Assembly: GCF_051380875.1 (NCBI RefSeq) | Contig: NZ_JBNYXW010000021.1 | Span: forward strand, 1-64,000 | Origin: Janthinobacterium sp051380875 | GTDB taxonomy: Bacteria > Pseudomonadota > Gammaproteobacteria > Burkholderiales > Burkholderiaceae_D | Direction: 5' to 3' | DNA: 64,000 nt | Shown: in pieces, positions 49,086 through 57,051 of the stretch | Numbering within the stretch: position 1 is the stretch's first letter | Layout of the letters: each line of letters begins with the position of its first letter | Translations under genes and position numbers: made by a program | The notes under the pieces: generated by a model | Told to the model about the DNA's origin: nothing | Database searches by the model: none | The model's input: only the letters and a program-made list of their open reading frames with translations

Positions 49086-49820
49086 ATGACTCCCCTGCTT
49101 GACATCGCTATCATTGAAAAACGCTATGGTGCGCGGCGCGTGCTGCACAACCTGCAACTGCAGCTGCACCAGGGCGACATCGTCAGCCTGATCGGCGCCA
49201 GCGGCTGCGGCAAAAGCAGCCTGCTATCCATCGTGGCGGGCCTGGATGGCGACTTTCGCGGCAAGCTGCACCTCGATGGCCGTCCGCTGGACGGCGTGCA
49301 TGCCGATATCGGCCTGATCTTCCAGGAGCCGCGCCTGTTTCCCTGGCTGACGGTGGCGCAAAATATCGCCTTTGGCCTGGGCGCCAGAGGCGAACACGAT
49401 CCCAGGGTCACGCAATTACTGGAAGAAGTGGGCCTGCACGGCCATGCGCACAGCCTGCCCAAGCAGCTGTCGGGCGGCCAGGCGCAGCGGGCCGCCATCG
49501 CCCGCGGCCTGTTTGGCCAGCCCCGCATCCTGCTGCTCGACGAACCGTTTTCCGCCGTCGACGCGTTTACGCGCATGAAACTGCAAGACCTGCTGTCCGC
49601 CGTCGCCGCACGCCATGGCTTGACCGTGTTGCTGGTGACGCATGATATCGATGAAGCGCTGTACCTGAGCGACCGCATCGTCATGCTCGACACGCACGCC
49701 GGACCGCCACGCGCCCATTACGACGTGGCCCAGCCCCGGCCACGCTTGCGCGCACCGGCGGCACAAGCCCAATTAAAAGAAGCCATCCTCGGCCAATTGC
49801 ACGCCGCGCACGCGATTTGA
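49086..49820 (+). CDS. SsuB-like ABC ATPase, second system
   Basis: A 244-residue ATPase with Walker A IGASGCGKSSLLSI, Q-loop IFQEPRLFPWLT, signature LSGGQAQRAAIARGL, Walker B ILLLDEPFSAVD and switch His in VTHDIDEAL. It completes the second sulfonate-type importer. A gene remnant continues in the same frame after its TGA. Confidence 0.93.
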   Translation: MTPLLDIAIIEKRYGARRVLHNLQLQLHQGDIVSLIGASGCGKSSLLSIVAGLDGDFRGKLHLDGRPLDGVHADIGLIFQEPRLFPWLTVAQNIAFGLGARGEHDPRVTQLLEEVGLHGHAHSLPKQLSGGQAQRAAIARGLFGQPRILLLDEPFSAVDAFTRMKLQDLLSAVAARHGLTVLLVTHDIDEALYLSDRIVMLDTHAGPPRAHYDVAQPRPRLRAPAAQAQLKEAILGQLHAAHAI

Positions 49821-49997
49821 GGCCATGGCGCCGCCACCCTGCTCGATGGCGAGCGCCGCGTCACCCTGCCGGTGCAAAACGCTGGCAAGTCCTTTCTCTC
49901 GCCCGTGGGCGATACCCGCTATCCGGACGATACCCTGATCAAACTGGCCTACCTGGACGCTGCCGCCTGCACGCCGGCAGCGCCAGAGTCGCCGTGA
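49821..49997 (+). pseudogene. C-terminal remnant of an unidentified protein
   Basis: Directly after the TGA of the ABC ATPase gene the same frame stays open for 58 codons to TGA 49995-49997. It encodes protein-like sequence (LLDGERRVTLPVQNAGKSFL, then GDTRYPDDTLIKLAYLD). It has no start codon of its own or ribosome site. It looks like the 3' end of a gene whose body was deleted. I cannot name the parent family. Confidence 0.4.
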
Positions 49998-50070
49998 GCG
50001 TGTGAGCGTTTGCGCCAGACTGCGTTCCATGTCAGCATACGCCACCTTGGCAACACTGATAAGGACTGCA

Positions 50071-50979
50071 ATGCCCCACACACCACCACGCGCGCTGGCC
50101 CTGGCCCTGCTGCTGGCCGGCCATGGTTCCCTGGCCCTGGCACAGGCGCCAGCGACGCCCGCCACCCCAGGCTGCGACATCTGCAGCACCTGGAACGCCG
50201 ACCAGGCGCCGTTCCGCATCTTCGGCAACACCTATTATGTGGGCGTCATGGGCCTCAGTTCGGTGCTGGTCACGTCGCCGCAAGGCCATGTGCTGATCGA
50301 TGGCGGCTTGCCGGAATCGGCGCAAAAGATCATCGCCAATATCAGCGCGCTGGGCTTTCGCATCGAGGACGTCAAGCTGATACTCAATTCGCACGGCCAT
50401 ATCGACCATGCGGGCGGCCTGGCCGAATTGCAGCAGCGCAGCAACGCGCTGGTGGCCGCCAGCCCATCGGCCGCGCTGGACCTGGCATCGGGCGAAGTGG
50501 GACCCGATGACCCGCAATACCACGCGCTGCCCAAGTATCGGCCCGTGAAGGACATGCGCCTGGCGCGCGACGGCAGCCATTTCAACGTCGGCCCCGTCAA
50601 CCTGACGGCGCATGCCACGCCGGGCCACACGCCCGGAGGCCTGAGCTGGACCTGGCAATCGTGCGACGGCCCGCGCTGCCTGAATATGGTGTACGCGGAC
50701 AGCATCAATGCCGTTTCGCGGCCCGGTTTCAAATTCAGCGCCAGTAGCGAGTATCCAAACGCGCTGGCCGATTTCCAGCACAGCTTCGACACCCTGGAAA
50801 AGCTGCCCTGCGACGTGCTTATTTCGGCCCACCCGGAAGCGTCGAAACTGTGGGAGAGGCTGGAGAAAAGCGCCACGGCCGGCAGCGAAGCCTTCATCGA
50901 CCCGCAGGCATGCCGCGCCTATGTGGCGGCGGCGCGCACCTTGCTCGACGCCCGGCTGGAACAGGAGCGGCAGGAATGA
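50071..50979 (+). CDS. bla: Subclass B3 metallo-beta-lactamase
   Basis: A 302-residue exported zinc hydrolase. A signal peptide (about residues 8-26, ending ALAQA) precedes GLSSVLVTSPQGHVLIDGGLPESA. Zinc ligands follow the B3 pattern: His108-x-His110-x-Asp112-His113 in NSHGHIDHAGG, the third His in TPGHTPGGLSWTW, and the last in ISAHPEAS. The start at 50071 follows AAGGA. Janthinobacterium lividum is the known source of the chromosomal B3 enzyme THIN-B, and this may be its orthologue, but family assignment alone does not prove beta-lactam hydrolysis. No regulator is adjacent. Confidence 0.88.
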   Translation: MPHTPPRALALALLLAGHGSLALAQAPATPATPGCDICSTWNADQAPFRIFGNTYYVGVMGLSSVLVTSPQGHVLIDGGLPESAQKIIANISALGFRIEDVKLILNSHGHIDHAGGLAELQQRSNALVAASPSAALDLASGEVGPDDPQYHALPKYRPVKDMRLARDGSHFNVGPVNLTAHATPGHTPGGLSWTWQSCDGPRCLNMVYADSINAVSRPGFKFSASSEYPNALADFQHSFDTLEKLPCDVLISAHPEASKLWERLEKSATAGSEAFIDPQACRAYVAAARTLLDARLEQERQE

Positions 50980-51011
50980 ACTTGTCAACCGTGTACGCTG
51001 CGGTGGCGCCG

Positions 51012-51033
51012 ATCTGCTACTCTGGCAGCTATC
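51012..51033 (+). promoter_or_regulatory. Upstream element shared by the two META lipoprotein genes (copy 2)
   Basis: ATCTGCTA, C, TCTGGCAGC, T, ATC: 20 of 22 bases match 37699-37720. It ends 19 bp before the start codon. Confidence 0.5.
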
Positions 51034-51052
51034 ACTTCAATCAGGAAGCGCC

Positions 51053-51532
51053 ATGTTCAATATCGCCAGACTAGTTCCCTTCGCCGCCATCGTCGCCATC
51101 ACCGCTGGCTGCGCGCAAACGCCGGCCCGTTCCGATGCGCCCGCCGCAGCGCCTGGCGCGACGTCGCCAGTTAAGCCGGCACCGAAGCTGACGCAGACAC
51201 AGTGGAAACTGAAGGAATTGAAGGGCAAGAAAGTCGTGCGCACGGCGCCCGAGCAGCGCGATGTGACCCTGCTGCTGGCCGAAGGCCGCGCCAGTGGCCA
51301 CAGTGGCTGCAACCAGATGATGGGCGGCTACACCAGCGATGGCGTCAGCACCCTGAGTTTTGCGCAGCTGGCCGGTACCATGATGATGTGCCAGCCGCAG
51401 GACATGGACCTCGAACGCGAGTTGCTGACCACCCTGGGCGAAGTCAATGGCTACCGCTACGCCGACCAGGAACTGCTGTTGCTGAAGGATGGCGTACCCG
51501 TGGCCCGCTATGAAGCGCTGACGGTGAAGTAA
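51053..51532 (+). CDS. META-domain (HslJ-like) lipoprotein, copy 2
   Basis: A 159-residue lipoprotein (lipobox AITAGC, Cys near 20) with a Pro/Ala-rich linker and a META domain (TQWKLKELKGKKVV, GHSGCNQMMGGYTS, GTMMMCQP, LLLLKDGVPVARYE). It is paralogous to the protein at 37745-38227, with the same length and near-identical C-terminal motif. It starts at ATG 51053 behind AGGAA and is followed by a hairpin terminator. Confidence 0.87.
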   Translation: MFNIARLVPFAAIVAITAGCAQTPARSDAPAAAPGATSPVKPAPKLTQTQWKLKELKGKKVVRTAPEQRDVTLLLAEGRASGHSGCNQMMGGYTSDGVSTLSFAQLAGTMMMCQPQDMDLERELLTTLGEVNGYRYADQELLLLKDGVPVARYEALTVK

Positions 51533-51533
51533 G

Positions 51534-51563
51534 GCCTCTGCCTTTTAACCCACAGGCAAAGGC
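51534..51563 (+). terminator. Hairpin terminator after META copy 2
   Basis: GCCTCTGCC (51534-51542) pairs with GGCAAAGGC (51555-51563) except for one mismatch, around a 12-base loop, with a T-rich tail (GGTTCGTTTTCC). It begins two bases after the stop codon. Confidence 0.55.
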
Positions 51564-51590
51564 TGGGGTTCGTTTTCCGTTCCGCCGCTA

Positions 51591-52529
51591 CTAATCGTTG
51601 CGCATCTGCGCCTGCGATATATTACTATCAGGCGGCACGCTCTGCGTCAGCCACACATTGCCCCCGATGGTCGATCCCGCGCCGATGGTGATGCGCCCCA
51701 GTACCGTCGCGCCCGCGTAAATGACCACGTCGTCTTCGACGATGGGATGGCGCGGTGTGCCCTTGATCAGCGCGCCGGAAGCATCGGCCGGGAAGCGCTT
51801 GGCGCCCAGGGTGACGGCCTGGTACAGGCGCACACGCTGGCCGATGATGGCCGTCTCGCCGATCACCACGCCCGTGCCATGGTCGATGAAGAAGGACGCG
51901 CCGATGTGCGCGCCCGGGTGGATGTCGATGCCCGTCAGGGTGTGCGCGATGTCGGCGATCAGGCGCGCCAGGAATGGTGCACCCAGCGCATGCAGGCGAT
52001 GCGCCAGGCGGTGGTACAAAATAGCGATGGTGCCCGGATAGCACAGCATGATCTCGGCCACCGAGGTGGCGGCCGGGTCGCCCGCGTAGGCGGCCTGCAC
52101 GTCCGATACCAGCAGGGCACGGATATCGGGCAGGCTGGCGGCAAACGCGCGCGTGATGTCGCGCGCCTGCTGCGCCAGGGCCGCATCGTCGCTCGCGGCG
52201 TCCTGCTCCTCGCCCGCCGGCACGGAAAATAGCAAGCCGCGCCGCACCTGCTCGCTGAGGCGGTTCAAGGTGGTGTTGAGAGTGTCGCCGACAAAATAAT
52301 CGATGCTTTCATCCGTCAGGTTCGGGCGCCCGTAATGCGTGGGAAACAGGGCCGCCGACAGGCCATTGACGATGGTAGTGAGCGCCTCGCGCGACGGCAG
52401 TTCGCGCACCCTGCCGTTATGGCGGATCTTGTGCTTGTCTTCGCGCGAGCTGCGCAGCGCCTGGATCACGGGACCCAGGTTCCACTGGGCCGTGTCGTCG
52501 GCGGGCGCGGCGGGATAAATGCTGTGCAT
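51591..52529 (-). CDS. epsC: Serine O-acetyltransferase, EpsC type
   Basis: A 312-residue enzyme that acetylates serine for cysteine synthesis. A long N-terminal helical domain (about 1-190) precedes the left-handed beta-helix with IHPGAHIGASFFIDHGTGVVIGE (catalytic His/Asp region), LYQAVTLGAKRFP and ATVLGRITIGAGSTIGGNVWL. The long N-terminus separates EpsC/SrpH proteins from CysE. A perfect palindrome lies 85 bp upstream, sharing its half-site with the ssu region, which suggests common sulfur control. Confidence 0.93.
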   Translation of the reverse strand: MHSIYPAAPADDTAQWNLGPVIQALRSSREDKHKIRHNGRVRELPSREALTTIVNGLSAALFPTHYGRPNLTDESIDYFVGDTLNTTLNRLSEQVRRGLLFSVPAGEEQDAASDDAALAQQARDITRAFAASLPDIRALLVSDVQAAYAGDPAATSVAEIMLCYPGTIAILYHRLAHRLHALGAPFLARLIADIAHTLTGIDIHPGAHIGASFFIDHGTGVVIGETAIIGQRVRLYQAVTLGAKRFPADASGALIKGTPRHPIVEDDVVIYAGATVLGRITIGAGSTIGGNVWLTQSVPPDSNISQAQMRND

Positions 52530-52613
52530 GGTGTGTCACTTCCAAAAAACGGCGTACAGGCCGGGTCGGCCCAGCTTAATGGCGGCCACCAGAAAAGCAA
52601 ACGAAGGATTTCA

Positions 52614-52646
52614 AGGTTTGATATGCGAAAAACGCATATCAAACCT
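52614..52646. promoter_or_regulatory. Perfect 14-bp inverted repeat, putative sulfur-regulon operator
   Basis: Left arm AGGTTTGATATGCG (52614-52627), loop AAAAA, right arm exactly complementary (52633-52646). It lies in the divergent gap between epsC and the efflux gene, where a terminator is not needed, and no T-run follows. Its half-site recurs before ssuE and the DszC-like gene. Confidence 0.65.
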
Positions 52647-52717
52647 CGCCAGCCCTACTGCCAACCCGATTGTTGCCACTAGCGTAAAATGACGGACTAA
52701 CAAAAACACTCTTCAAC

Positions 52718-53905
52718 ATGACTAAATTATTAACATGGATTCTGGCGGGCCTGGCGATGGTCGGACCGCTCGCAATTGACACGTACCTGCCGTCTTTCCC
52801 CGCCATCGTGCACGATTTCAATGCCAGCCCGCTGCTGGTGCAGCAAACCCTGAGCTTTTTCCTGTTCACGTTCGCTTTCATGATGCTGTTTTACGGCACT
52901 TTGTCCGATTCGTTCGGCCGCCGTCCCGTCATTCTCGTCTCGCTGGTGCTGTATGTGATCGCCTCCGTGGGCGCCGCGCTGGCGCCGTCCATGGGCTGGC
53001 TGCTGGCCTGGCGCGTGCTGCAGGGCCTGTCCGCCGGTGCCGGTTCGGTGATCGGCCGCGCCATCGTGCAAGACCGCTATTCGGGCGCCGCCGCGCAAAA
53101 AATCCTCTCGCATATCATGATGGTGTTCGCGCTGGCGCCGGCGATTGCCCCCGTGCTGGGCGGCTGGCTGCAAGTTGGCCTGGGCTGGCGCTGGATTTTC
53201 TGGTTCCTCACCGCCTTCGGCGTACTGATGTTCGTCGTCGTCTGGCGCGCGCTGCCGGAAAGCCTGCCGAAAGAACAGCGCCACGCCTTCCACTTGGGCA
53301 ACATCGCCGTCAATTACTGGAAAGTGCTGTGCCACCGCCAATTCCTGCTGCTGTCGACGGCCATTGGCGCCGCCTTTGGCGGTTTTGCCCTGTACATCGG
53401 TTCGGCCGCCTACTTCATCATCAACATCCTGCACCTGCCGGAAACGGCATTTGCCTGGCTGTTCATTCCCCTGATCAGCGGCATGGTGTTCGGCTCAGCC
53501 CTGTCGGCGAAAATCGCGCACCACTTCAGCCAGCGCCAGATGATCTGGACCGGCTTCATCTTGATGCTAGCCGCCGCGCTGGCCAACATCGGCTACAACT
53601 ACTTCTTTGCCGCCGAAGTGCCATGGGCCGTGCTGCCCCTGTTCTTTTACTCGTTCGCCCTGTCGATCGCCATGCCGCCGATGACCTTGATGGCGCTCAA
53701 CCACTTCCCCAACAACAGCGGCCTGGCTTCGTCGATGCAGTCCTTTATCCAGATGCTGCTGTTCGCGCTGGTCTCCGGCCTGGTGGCGCCGCTGCTGTTC
53801 GACAGCGCGCTGAACCTGGCGTATGGCGTGATGGCTGGGTTGGTGGTGAGCCTGCTATGCTGGGTGTTTGCCCAGGGCGGGGCGGGGCAAACGGCGGCCA
53901 GCTAA
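52718..53905 (+). CDS. Bcr/CflA-family MFS drug efflux transporter
   Basis: A 395-residue protein with twelve predicted TM helices. It has the family opening GPLAIDTYLPSFPAI, the MFS motif A GTLSDSFGRRPVILVS between TM2 and TM3, and LQGLSAGAGSVIGRAIVQDRY, typical of the Bcr/CflA group (bicyclomycin, chloramphenicol, cysteine export). Given the shared upstream gap with epsC, cysteine or sulfur-compound export as known for E. coli Bcr is worth considering, as inference only. Confidence 0.92.
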   Translation: MTKLLTWILAGLAMVGPLAIDTYLPSFPAIVHDFNASPLLVQQTLSFFLFTFAFMMLFYGTLSDSFGRRPVILVSLVLYVIASVGAALAPSMGWLLAWRVLQGLSAGAGSVIGRAIVQDRYSGAAAQKILSHIMMVFALAPAIAPVLGGWLQVGLGWRWIFWFLTAFGVLMFVVVWRALPESLPKEQRHAFHLGNIAVNYWKVLCHRQFLLLSTAIGAAFGGFALYIGSAAYFIINILHLPETAFAWLFIPLISGMVFGSALSAKIAHHFSQRQMIWTGFILMLAAALANIGYNYFFAAEVPWAVLPLFFYSFALSIAMPPMTLMALNHFPNNSGLASSMQSFIQMLLFALVSGLVAPLLFDSALNLAYGVMAGLVVSLLCWVFAQGGAGQTAAS

Positions 53906-53909
53906 TCCA

Positions 53910-54227
53910 TCAGGGCCAGGGTGCGGGCGTCACATCGACATACTGCGCCCCACCATCTGCCGGCTCCGCCGCATCGCGCGTGGCCGGCTGGTTCAGCGGC
54001 CCGGCCGGCGAACGCAAACTTAAAATTTCCTTGCGCGCCTCGACGAAGTCAGCCGAACTCAAGGGGTTTTTCTGGTCCGGCCAATGGCTGACGGCCCATT
54101 CCTGCAGCGTTTCAAAGCGCTGCCACAGTTCGCCGATGAAGGCGCGGCGCGCCTCTTCCTGCGCGGCTTCCAGCTGCTGCGGCGTCTTGTCGACGCCAGC
54201 TTCCACATTGCCCACATTGGCTTGCAT
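53910..54227 (-). CDS. Hypothetical acidic protein
   Basis: A 105-residue protein, helical in the middle (QQLEAAQEEARRAFIGELWQ) and Pro/Ala-rich at the end. No domain recognised. The ATG at 54227 follows GGGAG. It ends four bases from the MFS stop, convergent. Confidence 0.55.
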   Translation of the reverse strand: MQANVGNVEAGVDKTPQQLEAAQEEARRAFIGELWQRFETLQEWAVSHWPDQKNPLSSADFVEARKEILSLRSPAGPLNQPATRDAAEPADGGAQYVDVTPAPWP

Positions 54228-54300
54228 GATGACTCCCTGGCCGATGATATTTACGCCACGTTAAGCCGCCAGCGCGCAAGCGTCTGTTCGCCAACGAACA

Positions 54301-54480
54301 CAGGGTTTATTCAGGCATCTTGCAAAAAATCACGGTCCAGCCCGCCACGAGGGCCTGTTCCTCGGCTATGGCGCCATCGACCGGTTCGATATCGACACGG
54401 CGCTGGCCTGCGTGCTGGCGATACTGCAAAAGATGGCGCCGCTGCCCCTCAGCGCGCCTTGTCTTTCGCCCAGGCAATGA
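54301..54480 (+). pseudogene. C-terminal remnant resembling a MocR/GntR-aminotransferase regulator
   Basis: A frame without a start codon reads HEGLFLGYGAIDRFDIDTAL then ACVLAILQ, which resembles the end of MocR-type PLP-dependent regulators, and stops at TGA 54478-54480. An in-frame stop lies upstream at 54262-54264. The remnant runs 32 bp into the 3' end of trxC on the opposite strand. The family match is from memory and short. Confidence 0.3.
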
Positions 54481-54898
54481 TGCCATTCGCATCGGTGGCG
54501 CCCGGCTGGCGCGCCACTTCCACGCCGCGCAAGAACAGGGCCAGGGTGGGAATGCTGCGGATATTGAAACGCGTGCCCAGGTCTGGCGATGCTTCCGTAT
54601 TGACCTTCACGACGCGAAACGCCGGCTCCAGCATCTTGGCGGCCTGGGCATAGAATGGCGCCATGCTGCGGCACGGGCCGCACCAGGGCGCCCAGAAATC
54701 CACCAGCACGGGAATGTCGCTGCGTTCAATATGCTTGAGGAAACGCGCGCTGGCCAAGTCCACGGGCTGGCCCGTAAATAAATCCTTCTGGCACTTGCCG
54801 CACGTGGGCTGTTCGTGCAGCCGGGCTGGCGGCAGTCGGTTGACGGCGTCGCAATGGGGGCAAACGATGTGCAGGGAGTCTGGCGCGGTCGAGGTCAT
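54449..54898 (-). CDS. trxC: Thioredoxin 2 (zinc-binding TrxC)
   Basis: A 149-residue thioredoxin. The N-terminal zinc motif has Cys13, Cys16, Cys33 and Cys36 (VCPHC, TCGKC). The thioredoxin domain carries the active site FWAPWCGPCRSM (Cys73, Cys76) and the cis-Pro in RSIPTLALF. It is a cytoplasmic disulfide reductase, inducible by oxidative stress in other bacteria. I start at ATG 54898; the longer frame upstream runs into gene-remnant DNA. Confidence 0.95.
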   Translation of the reverse strand: MTSTAPDSLHIVCPHCDAVNRLPPARLHEQPTCGKCQKDLFTGQPVDLASARFLKHIERSDIPVLVDFWAPWCGPCRSMAPFYAQAAKMLEPAFRVVKVNTEASPDLGTRFNIRSIPTLALFLRGVEVARQPGATDANGIIAWAKDKAR

Positions 54899-54934
54899 GG
54901 CAATCCTGTATGCATACTGGTTGAATCGGCAAAT

Positions 54935-55219
54935 ATGGCTTTCGGGTATTTTACGGCGAATCGCGCCCCGCTGGGAGTGATAGGTATCATCGCGCCGTGG
55001 AATTCCCCTGAGCGCGCAAGTGACTTCCTGTTGCCCGGCCCTGCCTGCGACCGGGCCACGAAAGCTTGATAGACAGGGTGATGTCGGGCAGCGAAGATAT
55101 CCAAACGCTCCGCCAAGCTGCGGCCCGTGTCCTGCCAGGCGCGCTTCAGCGCGCTGAAACTGCTGTGGCCGCCAGATGGCAAGCTCGCCAGCCGCGTCCT
55201 GGCATTCCTCACGCGTTAA
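54935..55219 (+). pseudogene. Decayed aldehyde dehydrogenase remnant
   Basis: Two pieces in the same frame survive. Near 54955-55010 the frame encodes RAPLGVIGIIAPWNSP, the conserved N-terminal-third motif of aldehyde dehydrogenases (usually PLGVVGIIAPWNFP). Near 55155-55219 it encodes ALKLLWPPDGKLASRVLAFL and then TR-stop, resembling the PPYG-type C-terminus of coniferyl-aldehyde-dehydrogenase-like proteins. A stop at 55067-55069 and loss of about 400 codons between them show a deleted pseudogene. This remnant fills the otherwise empty gap between trxC and argO. Confidence 0.45.
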
Positions 55220-55223
55220 TTGC

Positions 55224-55829
55224 TTACAGGAACAGCGAGGCGGCGATGGCCCACATGACGAGGGCAATGATGCCGTCGAGCACGCGCCAGGCCATGGGCT
55301 TGGCAAATACGGGCGCCAGGTAGCGGGCGCCAAAGCCCAGCAGGCAGAACCACAGGGCCGAGGCCATGATGGCGCCACCGGCAAAGTAGAAGCGGCCCAT
55401 GCCTTCATGCTGGCCGCCGATCGAACCCAGCAGGATGACCGTGTCCAGGAAGGCGTGCGGGTTCAGCAGGCTGAACGCCAGCGCCGCACCGATCACTGCC
55501 CAGTAACCTTCCGGCGACTTGGCGGCCGAGACCGTCATGGCCGAGGGCCGCCAGGCCGATTTGGCGGCGCGCAAGCCATAGGCAATCAGGAAAGTGGCGC
55601 CTCCCGCCTTGGCCCACAGCAGGAAATCAGGTTTGTCGGCAATAAACGTACCCATGCCGGCCACGCCGGCCGTAATCAGGATGGCATCGCACACCAGGCA
55701 CACCAGAATGCAGGTGAGCACGTAATGGCGCTTCAGCCCCTGCTTGAGCAAGAATGCATTTTGCGTGCCGATGGCGACGATCAGGCTCGCTCCGAGCCCC
55801 ATGCCTTTCAAGAAAATTGCGCTATCCAT
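55224..55829 (-). CDS. argO: LysE/ArgO-family basic amino acid exporter
   Basis: A 201-residue inner-membrane protein with about six helices and the family motifs GASLIVAIGTQNAFLLKQGL and LNPHAFLDTVILLGS. It exports arginine or lysine. It starts at ATG 55829 behind AAAGG. It is divergent from a LysR-type gene of the ArgP/LysG group, the classic exporter-regulator pair. Confidence 0.92.
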   Translation of the reverse strand: MDSAIFLKGMGLGASLIVAIGTQNAFLLKQGLKRHYVLTCILVCLVCDAILITAGVAGMGTFIADKPDFLLWAKAGGATFLIAYGLRAAKSAWRPSAMTVSAAKSPEGYWAVIGAALAFSLLNPHAFLDTVILLGSIGGQHEGMGRFYFAGGAIMASALWFCLLGFGARYLAPVFAKPMAWRVLDGIIALVMWAIAASLFL

Positions 55830-55980
55830 ATTGATACCTTTCCATTGCTTTCCATCACGCGCACGGCCGCCCACGCTCCGCCGGCATCGGCAGAGACATC
55901 AAAAGGTAGGTAGAGGGTGTAGCGGTTTAAGTACCTGCAAGACCGTGCGGGAGAGTGGAGTTGTTACCCTATTTCAACAG

Positions 55981-56009
55981 TGTAAAGAAAAAGTAAATAT
56001 AAGTATAAT
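55981..56009 (+). promoter_or_regulatory. Promoter of argP
   Basis: A perfect TATAAT (56004-56009) lies 31 bp before argP, with TGTAAA 17 bp upstream as a weak -35. The surrounding 60 bp are unusually AT-rich and would also hold ArgP-type binding sites for the divergent exporter. Confidence 0.5.
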
Positions 56010-56040
56010 GAATGATTCTAAACATATATAAGATAAACTT

Positions 56041-56931
56041 ATGCGCGTCGTCGATTACCGTGGATTGGCCGCCCTCGACGCCGTGATCGGCCTGGGCAGC
56101 TTTGAAAAGGCCGCGCATGCGCTGGCGATCAGCCAGCCGGCCGTGTCGCAGCGCATCCGCACGCTGGAAAACCTGGAAGGCACTTTATTGGTCATCCGCA
56201 GCCATCCGCCCCTGCCCACGGAAGCGGGGCAGCGCCTGATCGCCCACTACCGCCAGGTCAAGCTGCTCGAAGCGGCGCTCGACGCCCAGCCGGGCCCCAC
56301 CACGCAATTGCCGGAGCTGGCCATCGCCGTCAATGCCGACAGCGCCGCCACCTGGATCCCGGAAGCGCTGGGTCCGCTGCTAACGCCGCCGTCCTGCCTG
56401 CTCGACATCCGTCTCGACGACCAGGACCATACCCTGAGCCAGCTGCGCGAAGGGCGCGTGTTTGCCTGCGTCACCAGCGCCACCGACCTGGTGGCCGGCA
56501 CCACGGCCACGCCGCTGGGCGCCATGCGCTACCTGTGCGTGGCCTCGCCCGCGTTTGCGCGGCAATGGTTTCCCCACGGTTTTACAGTCGAGGCCGTCAG
56601 CCAGGCGCCCGCCATCACCTTTGGCAGCAAGGATGCGCTGCATGAGCGCTATCTGCAGCACCGGCTCGGCTATGCGGGCCGCTACCCGCACCATGTGCTG
56701 GGCTCGGCGCGCGATTTCGTGCGCTTCATCGAAGCGGGCTATGCGTATGGCATGGTGCCATTGCTGCAGGCGGAAACGGCGCTGGCCGCCGGTCGGCTGG
56801 TCGACGTGGCGGCCGGCCAAGCGCTCGATGTGCCGTTGATCTGGCATGCCTGGGACATCCAGACGCCGCTCACGCGCACCCTGTCGGACGCCGTCATCGC
56901 CACGGCACGCAAGTGGCTGCTGCAAGATTGA
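56041..56931 (+). CDS. argP: ArgP/LysG-type LysR regulator
   Basis: A 296-residue LysR regulator. The N-terminal HTH (GLAALDAVIGLGSFEKAAHA, SQPAVSQRIRTLE) and the C-terminal effector domain, including FGSKDALHERYL, match the ArgP/IciA/LysG group that activates argO/lysE in response to basic amino acids. It is divergent from the exporter across a 211-bp gap. Confidence 0.93.
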   Translation: MRVVDYRGLAALDAVIGLGSFEKAAHALAISQPAVSQRIRTLENLEGTLLVIRSHPPLPTEAGQRLIAHYRQVKLLEAALDAQPGPTTQLPELAIAVNADSAATWIPEALGPLLTPPSCLLDIRLDDQDHTLSQLREGRVFACVTSATDLVAGTTATPLGAMRYLCVASPAFARQWFPHGFTVEAVSQAPAITFGSKDALHERYLQHRLGYAGRYPHHVLGSARDFVRFIEAGYAYGMVPLLQAETALAAGRLVDVAAGQALDVPLIWHAWDIQTPLTRTLSDAVIATARKWLLQD

Positions 56932-57051
56932 TGTGGCAAGATTGACATGACACCTTGGCCAATGACCTATGCCTCAATACAACTTTCGCGTGCGCACCCT
57001 GCCCTGCCTGGCCTACACTGCAAGCATCATGCATAAAAAAAAGAGGCAAAC

